Source: Candidatus Omnitrophota bacterium (GTDB lineage: Bacteria > Omnitrophota > Gorgyraeia > Aquiviventales > JACQRC01). Taken from it: a stretch of DNA of 36,111 nt. Below are positions 32,301 through 35,582 of this stretch, piece after piece (position 1 is the stretch's first letter; each line of letters begins with the position of its first letter). A program made the translations under genes and the position numbers. A model generated the notes under the pieces. That model had not been told where the DNA came from and ran no database searches. It saw only the letters and a program-made list of their open reading frames with translations. Location: assembly GCA_016206665.1 (NCBI GenBank), contig JACQRC010000078.1, forward strand, positions 1 through 36,111, read 5' to 3'.

Positions 32301-34621
32301 GTCCAGTGGGGATCGTGGAGTGCACTAATGAGGGCTGAAAGAGCACGACGATCTCCCAGTCGCCCGAGGGCGTGGGCGGCCTTTGCACGGCATAGGTGGT
32401 AGGAATGTCGGAGCGTTTGAAGTAAGACGGGAACGGCTCGGCGATCGCCGAGCTTGCCCAAGGCTTCCGCTACCGCAGCATCCACATCCCGATCCTTGGG
32501 ATCGCGAAGAATAGCGACAAGAGTTAAAACAGCTCTGGAGTCTCCGAGCTCGCCAAGGGCCCACGCGGCCGTCGCACGCACCTGTCGCTGGGAATCGCCG
32601 AGCGCTTCAACCAAACGAGCGAAGGCTCGGCGATCTTTCAGCTGCCCGAGCGCCATCACAACCTGATCACGTACGGGCCAGTTATGATCCCGAGAAGCTT
32701 CAAGCAAGGCGGGCGTGGTCTTGCGATTTCTAAGTTCCCCGAGCGCCTTTGCGGCCAGCAGACGGGTGTTCGGTTCGAAATCGCGCAACTCCTGAATGAG
32801 CTTGGTCACATTCGGAGAGAGGGCGGCTTTCTTTCTGTGCGGTTGCCCCCTCACCCCTTGCCGCCGCGGCGGCAGGCCCAGGGTCACATCGCCTTTAGCC
32901 GTGAGCTGCGCCGTCGAGTCTGGCACGTCCTTCAACGCAACCTGTACCTGCCCATCCTCCCCCACCGTGGCCACAATCGCGCCGTTCTGGGCGAGACCAG
33001 CCTGGATGCGCTCGGCGGGCCAGCCGGCCTGCTTCGCGTAGGCGGCGGTGGCGAGGGCGGCGGCGAGCAGGACGAAGCCGGCCTTCGAGCCCCAGCGGCG
33101 CACGCCGTCGAACCACGAGACCCTGGCCGCGGCGCTGCCGGTGGAGAGTTCCGGCACCAGCGAGGAGTGTTTGAGGTCGCGCAGCATCGCCTCCAGTGAC
33201 GGACCCTGATGGCTCAACCGGGCGTGGTAGGTGCGTTCGTCGTGGCGGCCTTCCACCTTTGGCGTCACGACGACGTAAGCGATGCCCTGCTCGCGCAGAC
33301 GCTGGGTGATGCCGGGGGTGTGGAAGCCGCCCGTGACCAACACGCAACTGCGCTGAGGAGTGACTAGTGACTGGTGACTAGTGGCTGGCAAACTCGCGAG
33401 AAGTGAAAGGGTGTTGGAGACGAAGGCGGCGTCGCGGGAGAGGGCCAGGGAGTAGAAGCGCTCATGCGGACCAGTGACTAGTGACTGGTGACTAGTGGCT
33501 GGCAGGAAACGACGATGTTGATCGAGGAAATCGCGGAGGGCGCCGTCGGTAAACTGCGCCTTGTGCGCGAGATAATAGTTCCAGTCTTCGCGGGTGAGCT
33601 TGACGCGCCGGAGGCCGTCGAGGATACCGAGCCAGCGGTCCCAGGCGGCGAGTTGTTGCGCTTCAGGAGTCGTGGCGAGCGTGTCCTTGAGCGCGCGCTC
33701 GAAGGCCTCGAACTCTTGCCAGACTTGGCGGCCGTTGAGGCGGGCGTTGATGCGTTCATAGATGCGGAGATGTTTGTCTGTGCCGTAGCGGTGCAGGTCG
33801 TACAGGAGGGCGAGACGGCTGACCTGCGGGAAGTCCCTGCGCTTGAGATGCGCGCGCACGGCCACGCGCATGAGGTGGGGCAGATACCGCTCGAGCTTGA
33901 GATGGCCGTCGCGGTAGGCCGCGATCTGGGCGTCGAGCTGGGAGAGGGCTTTCGAGTAGAGCTTGGGCTTGAGGGCCTCTAACATTTTGCGAAGTTGTGT
34001 CAGGTCTTCGTTGTCCCGCTTGGCGTGGATGGCTCCTTGCCGGTAGGTCTTGAGGTGGTCAAGATAGGTCGCCTCGTCTTCCACTCCCACCATCTCCATC
34101 GCGCCGGGATGGGTGATGGCGTAGCACTCGGAGCCGGTGAAAAGGCCGTGCTTGACGAACAGACGGGCGACCTTTTCGTTAATCTGCGGATCCGGAAAAC
34201 TGGAGAACGGTGCGGTGTTGAGCGGGCCGGCGGCGCCTTCGAGGGCGGCGAGTCTCACGCCATACTGTTCGTGCAGATAATGCAGCAGGCTGGCGAGGGC
34301 GAGTTGAGCTTCCGGCTGTACGTGGAGGTCCTGGATGTGAATGACCAGTGACTGGTGACTAGTGACTAGTGACTGGCGATCCGACGGGACGTAACTGTCA
34401 ACGACCTGGCCGAGTTGGGGTGGAACGGTGATGAGTGAACGGGCCTCCCGGGGGGTGGACCCACGTGGCGCCTGGCGGGTGACGTGAGCCGCACCAGCCC
34501 CGGAGAGGCCCGACACAGGATCAGCTAAGAGAACGGTATTGGACCAGAGGAAGACGAACGACAGGGTGAGACTGAAGAGTCGGAGGGAGAATCGCGGATT
34601 GTGCGTGTGCCAGGCGCGCAT
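20306..34621 (-). CDS. Giant multidomain protein (4771 residues)
   Basis: One open frame of 4771 codons. In order: signal or anchor helix (10-32); unknown domain (about 85-510) opening VIHIQDLHVQPEAQ and ending VLVTGGFHTPGITQRL; membrane helix; HEAT/PBS-lyase repeats (about 610-825, repeated ALGxLGDRRAVPxL); Rossmann-like VAVYGAAGTDISNF (about 870); membrane helices; FHA domain (VGRSSANDVAVDDESLSREHF, about 1308); HEFTH metallopeptidase-like region (H1649, H1653, candidate E1690). Residues 1821-2111 are antisense to a toxin-antitoxin operon. Then follow membrane helices; two beta modules with YxxRPxWEPGxGLR (about 2355, 2485); GlnD-like nucleotidyltransferase (D3044-S-D-L-D3048); methyltransferase (VLEVGAGVGTF, about 3350); MNT-type nucleotidyltransferase (LFGSVAW..SDVDLLID, about 3608); second methyltransferase (ILDAGTGPG, about 3809); four or five helices (4020-4180); and a C-terminal domain (4460-4690). 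No Shine-Dalgarno precedes ATG 34621; a riboswitch does. It may be two or more proteins. Confidence 0.75.
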   Translation of the reverse strand: MRAWHTHNPRFSLRLFSLTLSFVFLWSNTVLLADPVSGLSGAGAAHVTRQAPRGSTPREARSLITVPPQLGQVVDSYVPSDRQSLVTSHQSLVIHIQDLHVQPEAQLALASLLHYLHEQYGVRLAALEGAAGPLNTAPFSSFPDPQINEKVARLFVKHGLFTGSECYAITHPGAMEMVGVEDEATYLDHLKTYRQGAIHAKRDNEDLTQLRKMLEALKPKLYSKALSQLDAQIAAYRDGHLKLERYLPHLMRVAVRAHLKRRDFPQVSRLALLYDLHRYGTDKHLRIYERINARLNGRQVWQEFEAFERALKDTLATTPEAQQLAAWDRWLGILDGLRRVKLTREDWNYYLAHKAQFTDGALRDFLDQHRRFLPATSHQSLVTGPHERFYSLALSRDAAFVSNTLSLLASLPATSHQSLVTPQRSCVLVTGGFHTPGITQRLREQGIAYVVVTPKVEGRHDERTYHARLSHQGPSLEAMLRDLKHSSLVPELSTGSAAARVSWFDGVRRWGSKAGFVLLAAALATAAYAKQAGWPAERIQAGLAQNGAIVATVGEDGQVQVALKDVPDSTAQLTAKGDVTLGLPPRRQGVRGQPHRKKAALSPNVTKLIQELRDFEPNTRLLAAKALGELRNRKTTPALLEASRDHNWPVRDQVVMALGQLKDRRAFARLVEALGDSQRQVRATAAWALGELGDSRAVLTLVAILRDPKDRDVDAAVAEALGKLGDRRAVPVLLQTLRHSYHLCRAKAAHALGRLGDRRALSALISALHDPHWTVSEAAPVALGKLDGLKTFPELATAVRSSDPVAREAATVVLIARLQFEKRPAVRLQIAELLDLDVPPVVNDLLDVAYVGHDMAVKAVVNPDNKPLVAVYGAAGTDISNFLLSTNATEAYFLDIAYDDTLPDKLQKSLQQWDTIQLRDRYVKHKQSVGHGTFPRFVFWNMDGAIIQELKAMGVDRQTIALNTLPGNYAQLRFTWTYPGTTRKKQYTVTFIPTHLDILDLPNETPQQLKTVLRQGIDLYYQRAALSLPESYDHFMPQIGAALKIGGYCLTDDHFPRDYDGSVDPRHHLETGGATFAEVSTPLQAELWEPVIEALRDRQVGPKGNWSRDYGWHVQIRKKIDATASRRGPGGATPRAWWLLPLVGAGLGWLAAMGGDATGLAHPSVQQAGRAVDVASWGGGMMRWLFLGVLIAPLRPWLAHMQRWLGRRNAVVQAVASVPLEPSGESHRQRLMESTGGRTRGERQVTIGHGQASFQHAMPWPGEVWIVGGASVFQVLLVGDRIRIERYRPEAAPIDEGEFAIGQRVFVGRSSANDVAVDDESLSREHFSLQVTRGDAEHYRVLIIDQSSLNHTTIFWDAPAGAASRGPTLRSLVLPWLGLGAALLANLLWPTLGQTATLTTRHSSLDTHTSGPAKAGETQTQPWSLSMEVTAKSRRQLIRFFKEEWPAFVRAHLINEGVEVADARVRQAMDVISPTVRGLLGPLIPFWSELDHPLARQVLALQWNTFTHFVLLPHGLYGTLSLRPYRIGSREGHYYDVDLYRVLRQEVARVSGQPVDVVYGRNILSPRLRRVPQFDTAPAHSIMATRIVFIDLDWVHYMAERIHDVVRREARLSYVREASAAVNGWIRQAYRGLRFQAIYRMVLQDLRRHEFTHKAQEYTRVRYQLTDRLGLPEETWQRLQEGERLDIEMETAAYLAELVLADRPPMILVYLWDHWVTGQRTPNYYAARYLYNRLANRPLDQWLDGTDRAAAERLFTELATAPDLPDRARRLYEEAFRGLPLVSPARQLAPFLGPVPTLALMRSANATLPFPLTSHLSPTAEPLRPPEGQAGHAQEVAVGGGEVAQAVRPHRGDMEGIVREESITQTEPLGRAELGGRDTHQTQAGRQQEIEHGVTGREVVQERGSRPEDVERSVGGGRVALADRLSQEQPVADLRPGDDGGHRPQLARAQAVEEQGAGGLSAQQMLQGNVGVEEEGRAGRRIGEPGHLLEEGVVVDKDLRLPLGDAKAPTRAADRVPRSDDRGEVRVLRPGQLAPGPQDTALIDHANRLGHQIPSSVSDSKNTVTASAMLDKASSIVSPWEAQPGRAGTDTENPPTASGSTTTANFTATHLLTAHKSTRPDGPTQALTAPDAVPLGLPPRRQATQQGRGGRPSSAGTQRLRAWAAQHRGQQIQDTQLQLADPAYYDSPATPPSKPTTPPKRPSQRPRDPDQRPIAAIAPDGESRPSTFVTLRTWLLPLIVVGLLSLSSGDAEGLWVAGGLVAVHHRPWKWWQQRFREMQRHHVEEALAAMVEATRDLDPRAPAPPAVEARLKGWRRRGLRLTAPPGGQVELKAGGRHTLVIAGLQSDRTYYLRPYWEPGFGLRTYLARRYNVVGYGLEALQRLRLSDPPQRVNAQVVVRAADVWQARRNRQERLRAMLQSTLGFDPQTSDPQALTTLQQQLAAFRDYPVRWTAPRGGRFSRTLPDGTRLQVRRGLKPGVTYAIRPWWEPGQGLRLDFISREETVYVRVSPRDATRPARTLSVQILGRRTGPMGLRNLMGIGSLISWLAPLMGAGAIWLCYLAGASATSALLQAGLGWLGFFAFPAASAGGGPTGKGPGPMRLTPEEALAYFRRGEWQPVLQHLFSRSFFLITPIATRNQRLKAILERALVEVAPDAVSAWPPADLAAARHALLDFIDQAWQATKREWVRPAPLVDDDTAVNTVSYLANAKIQLLFGNALLTPSISVVLHMPRSKALQRMAATVEAYRTKAAERQARRLSPRGGTLSVLTAVEQFVAGHVDTVISDLVDPDATRLVQLAGKVQAVVDGVLERYLTADAEAQERIAEGFRRVAHALEDDRNDIETLPPRDKHQLQDLLNRLREERAVQRLLGYYDVKIVLEPGEEQLTVTYYEGVWPRAAYDLLAFGPLNRRGVFQGPEQWVAFSSPKRAQKERPDLVPEIQRLLTAFRTELLTGPLKDSEFVRRWLVWMGSSYEEQLRFLNASRARLHADLIAATQRDLRTIPPKFDEAILATLIELTKAHLDRQGRPTPQRYALVSMGTKTTPDSDLDVMVVLPDELDPQTFAAFFKALTKAVQQVGLPVDVGQENELWRLRRIRDIEDYIASPVATPRSILILAHLTFEGGDAQLFESARQRAAQAAKTRVQSYRMALTGQLQTFSEQLAAIATERDDQATRPARAKLGQRAVVVMCQVAKLAFAHDAHDALLSARVPEESIEQLTDRGHLTAQDAGILHRAFADFTTIRRALNVGLQPSIGWEAMRIHFHRLREVATALRERIESAPPWSTPEGLLQYLVNQDQAPGGYFQQVLQEFREERYDEDIVRTATGTMASAYARILYHLVQHRWPLRGVRVLEVGAGVGTFVDVLQRLGAQATGLEPVPAFAAFAQAHGVSLVSGNLIEPPAPLVEQPFDITIGHWVLDALVSPRRPGGPATRLEEYAALINLSRLTTMGGFSLQEAASWDGLPFTEDEWALAGFEVVERTAGEELESFVVLRKVRDPTSLAEFERLMRARGDDVDRPGNATIARWLTIPGTDLAAVERWMQGLEVAGQPLTVDRLRRWIDAHPHLRRVFEIKARRGHTPPATPEQQTEALRAPVHALVVQAVAATGVRQFDVYLFGSVAWAPERHNHSDVDLLIDATESQAQALAHQLTILAHDRGLNLHVIFNDYQFDPEDERYGMGPLAQFMGDSGRAAGEGWTERIMHRIRTQGIVLHHAEPPAGPGAASPAAGGTSAERDPSADGSSRGTSDTQPARGVAESKDRAGAVPAQSPQVTLPEIYNRIAAKYADSWGDEVQAEVVQHRLTFLKLLADVAGPILDAGTGPGRDAAWFQHQGRDAVGVDVSSGMLREAQQRYPRLPLAQMDLPQLGVSDDSVAGVWDNASFHHLLPEAAAQALKEFHRVLHPGGLLFLRVKRGDGIEVQRDPAYPDEERSFRLYQEEELRQVVATHGFDIIESGVQLDSPTSKQPARNIEWVYLFARKPAHPPKIDTAGPGAADESGVGSGVAGEGPASGSGVERGETKRRTASGPIAWILNVVLVVISGAGVSFVSIFIRNEQRLFEHLLVDWQWLHGHAVDFFYAYIILTGLHLGWDYLVALWHYHVTLRKTNVQQGWPERSALDLLGSTRSRIIRLSLSGLSLLLASIYFELVTDWDPGDLIAESLAIGVYTLLGIKWISYARRPAPATPGEKGISSDLPPPAVPGAAAPGPHPVPAEPGTESKTSQASDTWPELRFHQHLLETGNARSKKVALDAIAQEFSQRPPATRDAILEVMLAQYRSEHDEAFQGALLWEMGRLGLHVPAIRNEVLTALRSVHRHLVEGGFSGLSLSREAIDPELLEALKGLLAHPEFAKRTLAEFATLIEEQRLSPDVLRHDPQFIQTLEGFRRSRVAAVRHLSNKLLDTLRDIPVEPDKRWREEATVLGQLMEEEAEQTRRQLPQLTPREMAELHAVIRQRGRLPRRFFAELFEEGKRVVFLGLATDDRPLTRLTEDILTLHRQAGLTHVALPVPSAEAGHLQQLIRGELPPTAWKHAADDAGPLLEREPSDIVKAEHFQRMVQQLHGRVQFILYGALGEELTRGAPKGQVALEARVGALEQVLYRVPDAKILVLGSLEQLAQEDTTDNDGSVVQLSIARRLREVIGQDKTASVMEVDQGGLAALEDSGTNNLGEFVERFSIPTSFGLEVQRTPLAQLRYYEGYSNTFGSAWDGIVFRKDKDDDPKFFETPEPAEPTTVGPQVPEPAEPVGVPSRIRSPVPPDTTTRAIQERVRGAQETEQHQ
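23350..23480. repeat. Cluster of palindromes forming an interdomain linker
   Basis: Three adjacent stems: GACCCATC/GATGGGTC (23406-23425), GTCCCGCC/GGCGGGAC (23439-23457) and CCGCC/GGCGG (23461-23478). They are preceded by a TTCGACTCG-type element. On the minus strand they encode the Gly/Ser/Ala-rich linker between the MNT nucleotidyltransferase and the second methyltransferase of the giant protein. Confidence 0.75.
28247..28275 (+). promoter_or_regulatory. Sigma70-type promoter of the toxin-antitoxin operon
   Basis: Plus strand: -35 TTGCGT (28247-28252), 17-base spacer, -10 TAGACT (28270-28275), followed by GAGGAGGTG and the GTG start at 28302. It lies antisense within the giant frame. Confidence 0.55.
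28302..28469 (+). CDS. HicB-like antitoxin-type protein
   Basis: A 55-residue protein from GTG 28302, with GAGGAGGTG about eight bases upstream. Its sequence runs KFAVVVEPEAVGGFSVSVPALPGC, then ASQGETIEEALSNIAEAVTVFLESL. This is the HicB/UPF0150 RNase-H-like fold signature (VxPExxGGFxVSxPxLPGCxSQGxTxEEALxNIxEA). It has no DNA-binding C-terminal extension, so it is a minimal HicB. No HicA toxin gene lies beside it. Instead its stop overlaps the ATG of a DUF104 antitoxin gene (TGATG), so it leads a three-gene operon. It may be an accessory regulator or an orphan antitoxin. Confidence 0.85.
   Translation: MKFAVVVEPEAVGGFSVSVPALPGCASQGETIEEALSNIAEAVTVFLESLTEDGI
28469..28660 (+). CDS. DUF104 (VapB-type) antitoxin
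   Basis: A 63-residue protein beginning MTQTISVVYEGGVLRPRRKL, the hallmark of DUF104 antitoxins (I-x-VVYE-x-GVLRPL-x-x-L), then WPEHTHFTAIIRP. Members are partners of PIN-domain toxins, binding and inhibiting them and often repressing their operon. It overlaps the HicB-like gene by one base, and its stop TAA is followed directly by the ATG of the PIN gene. It is therefore the likely cognate antitoxin of that protein. Confidence 0.88.
   Translation: MTQTISVVYEGGVLRPRRKLPWPEHTHFTAIIRPRDPVSRTRGRFRVSKRQAQILIYDDTLLE
28661..29155 (+). CDS. PIN-domain toxin (VapC-type ribonuclease)
   Basis: A 164-residue PIN-domain protein. LFLDANIALEHLL gives D16 and N18; SEIRHRL gives E54; LLTNDALHVATM gives D131; LATADRDF gives D150/D152. 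These are the expected metal-binding acids of a VapC-type Mg-dependent endoribonuclease. It follows the DUF104 antitoxin with no gap (TAAATG), the normal antitoxin-toxin order. The operon runs on the plus strand while the giant frame runs through it on the minus strand, codon-aligned. A GTGAGAG triple repeat (29168-29192) lies just beyond its stop. Confidence 0.9.
   Translation: MPRLADTPAGTTLFLDANIALEHLLRAEPACTLLFHRLRAGELRAVTSVVAWSEIRHRLLLTEAVRQGYATAPHRALDVLRARPTLLHHFTACDAMLDLLLTTGLRLVSVTPAQFRTAQRLSLRYGLLTNDALHVATMRAHGLRHLATADRDFLRVPRLTLWRP
29168..29192. repeat. GTGAGAG tandem repeat beside the toxin-antitoxin operon
   Basis: Three copies of a seven-base GTGAGAG unit immediately after the PIN gene. 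On the minus strand it reads PLTSHLSP in the giant frame, marking one edge of the antisense segment. Confidence 0.65.
33356..33390. repeat. LPATSHQSLVT repeat, copy 2
   Basis: TGACTAGTGACTGGTGAC-type units, nearly identical over about 30 bases to 33470-33503. On the minus strand they encode LPATSHQSLVT at about residues 411-422 of the giant protein. Confidence 0.8.
33470..33503. repeat. LPATSHQSLVT repeat, copy 1
   Basis: The same unit sequence as 33356-33390, 80 bases away in the giant gene, in the same reading frame (about residues 373-384). Only one minus-strand frame of this repeat lacks TAG stops, and it is the one used. Confidence 0.8.
34343..34376. repeat. AGTGACTAGTGACTGG repeat near the giant gene start
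   Basis: Encodes QSLVTSHQSLV (about residues 83-93) in the giant protein, directly before VIHIQDLHVQ, the first strand of its N-terminal domain. Confidence 0.75.
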
Positions 34622-34623
34622 AC

Positions 34624-34660
34624 GAGTGACCAGTGACTAGTGACGAGTGACTAGTGGCGG
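34624..34660. repeat. AGTGACTAGTGAC repeat in the giant gene leader
   Basis: GAGTGAC/CAGTGAC/TAGTGAC units fill the stretch between the terminator and the ATG of the giant gene, where a Shine-Dalgarno would be expected. None is present. Confidence 0.7.
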
Positions 34661-34665
34661 CCTGG

Positions 34666-34720
34666 CAAACAAAACAGCCAGGCTGCCTGGGAACTTCCGT
34701 ATCCGAGGCAGCCTGGCTGT
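34666..34720 (-). terminator. Intrinsic terminator overlapping the riboswitch 3' strand
   Basis: On the minus strand, ACAGCCAGGCTGCCT (34706-34720) pairs perfectly over 15 bp with 34674-34688 across a 17-base loop, followed by TTTTGTTTG (from 34674 down). The 5' arm contains the 3' conserved strand of the predicted aptamer, so aptamer and terminator should be mutually exclusive. It lies between the promoter at 34864 and the giant gene. Confidence 0.88.
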
Positions 34721-34780
34721 CCTTTGTAACTACTTAGGACCCTGGGCTTTGCGAATCCCGCTTACACGGGAGGTGCCCCC
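34704..34780 (-). ncRNA. Cyclic-dinucleotide riboswitch, GEMM/c-di-GMP-I-like
   Basis: Read 5'-3' on the minus strand: GGGGGCACC; a hairpin TCCCGT-GTAA-GCGGGA (34756-34771) with a GNRA tetraloop; CGCAAAGCC (34745-34753), the most recognisable GEMM core; a second hairpin GTCC...GGAC (34719-34740) holding CCTAAG, half of the classical tetraloop receptor; then AGCCAGGCTGCC, as in the 3' strand of GEMM aptamers. P1 would be GGCA with TGCC. Two departures: the usual GGCAAACC is GGCACC, and GACGCAAAGCC is TTCGCAAAGCC. Ligand (c-di-GMP or 3',3'-cGAMP) cannot be read reliably. Because the terminator uses the aptamer's 3' strand, ligand binding should favour read-through (ON). It controls the giant gene. 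Confidence 0.72.
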
Positions 34781-34819
34781 GCCATACTGCGTGGCGGGCC
34801 CGCCATGTTGTGTGGCGGG
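34778..34819. repeat. Two tandem 21-base CCCGCCA-N7-TGGCGGG hairpins
   Basis: 34778-34798 and 34799-34819 have identical 7-bp arms, different loops (TACTGCG, TGTTGTG) and no gap between them. They lie in the leader at the 5' edge of the riboswitch aptamer, sharing three bases with it. Related core at 2304-2321. Confidence 0.85.
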
Positions 34820-34863
34820 TTTATCTGGATGTTGTAAATACTTTACTAAAGTTTTGTGACTTA

Positions 34864-34892
34864 AGTATACCCGATGAAACGAGTACCATCAA
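34864..34892 (-). promoter_or_regulatory. Sigma70-type promoter of the giant gene
   Basis: Minus strand: -35 TTGATG (34887-34892), 17-base spacer, -10 TATACT (34864-34869). The predicted start near 34857 gives a leader of about 235 nt holding hairpins, riboswitch and terminator. It begins three bases from the aroK stop. Confidence 0.75.
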
Positions 34893-34894
34893 AT

Positions 34895-35419
34895 TCAGGA
34901 GCCAGTTTTTCGGGCTGCCTGGGGGACCGTCTGGAGGATGACCTCCACCACCTCCCCCACGGTCAGGGAGGAGGTGTCTACCGTATGATTGGCCTGCGCA
35001 TACGCCGCCTGGCGGGAAGCTAACAGCGACTGGATTCTGTCAAGGATCGGTCCGCCTGCCAGCAGGGGGCGCTTGGCAGCCCCTGCTCCTAACCGTTTGG
35101 CCAGCACATCTGGAGTGGCCGAGAGGCAGACCACCACACCGTGGGCTTTGAGCCGCTGGATATTCTCGGGATCGGTGACCGCCCCGCCGCCTGCCGCGAG
35201 CACGAGGCCGTCGCGCGCGCTGACTTCCTGGATGAGCTGCCGCTCCATCGTCCGAAAGGCCGCCTCACCGTCCTGGGTGAAAATCTGCGGAATCGTGCGG
35301 CCGGCGCGCTCTTCCAACAGGTGGTCCAGATCCACAAACTCGCGCCCGAGGCGCTTCGCCAGCTCACGACCCACGGCCGTCTTGCCGGTGCCCATGAAGC
35401 CGATGAGGACGAGATTCAT
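34895..35419 (-). CDS. aroK: Shikimate kinase
   Basis: Phosphorylates shikimate to shikimate-3-phosphate with ATP in the chorismate pathway; cytoplasmic. The 174-residue protein has Walker A GFMGTGKT (7-14), substrate-binding VDLDHLLEE (D30, D32), R56 in AAFRTMER, AAGGGAV (75-81) and a lid with KRPLL. Length is typical. It lies 163 nt after chorismate synthase on the same strand, a common aroC-aroK order. No terminator follows directly; the promoter of the giant gene starts at once. Confidence 0.96.
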   Translation of the reverse strand: MNLVLIGFMGTGKTAVGRELAKRLGREFVDLDHLLEERAGRTIPQIFTQDGEAAFRTMERQLIQEVSARDGLVLAAGGGAVTDPENIQRLKAHGVVVCLSATPDVLAKRLGAGAAKRPLLAGGPILDRIQSLLASRQAAYAQANHTVDTSSLTVGEVVEVILQTVPQAARKTGS

Positions 35420-35438
35420 ACTGCGAATACAAGCATTC

Positions 35439-35581
35439 GGTGATTACGGTGATAAAAGCGTGATGACGGTGATAAATCGCGCTGTACTATCACCGGAATC
35501 ACAGCAGGCGTCGGTGCGCTGTTGAACGACCCAAGGTGAGCACTGCGGTTGTTCGAGGGAAGCGCATCACTGTCATCACCG
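35439..35581. repeat. GTGATTACGG-type repeats in the aroC-aroK spacer
   Basis: Direct copies GGTGATTACGGTGATAAA (35439-35456) and CGTGATGACGGTGATAAA (35459-35476). Inverted relatives are TATCACCGGAATCAC (35488-35502) and CATCACTGTCATCACCG (about 35565-35581). The arms could pair in RNA. The 163-nt spacer holds nothing else that I recognise. Confidence 0.7.
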
Positions 35582-35582
35582 A

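Noticed and set aside
33356..34660. CRISPR array from the regularly recurring AGTGACTAGTGACTGG repeats
   Set aside because: Spacing is irregular, units are 7-16 bases, there are no uniform spacers and no cas genes.
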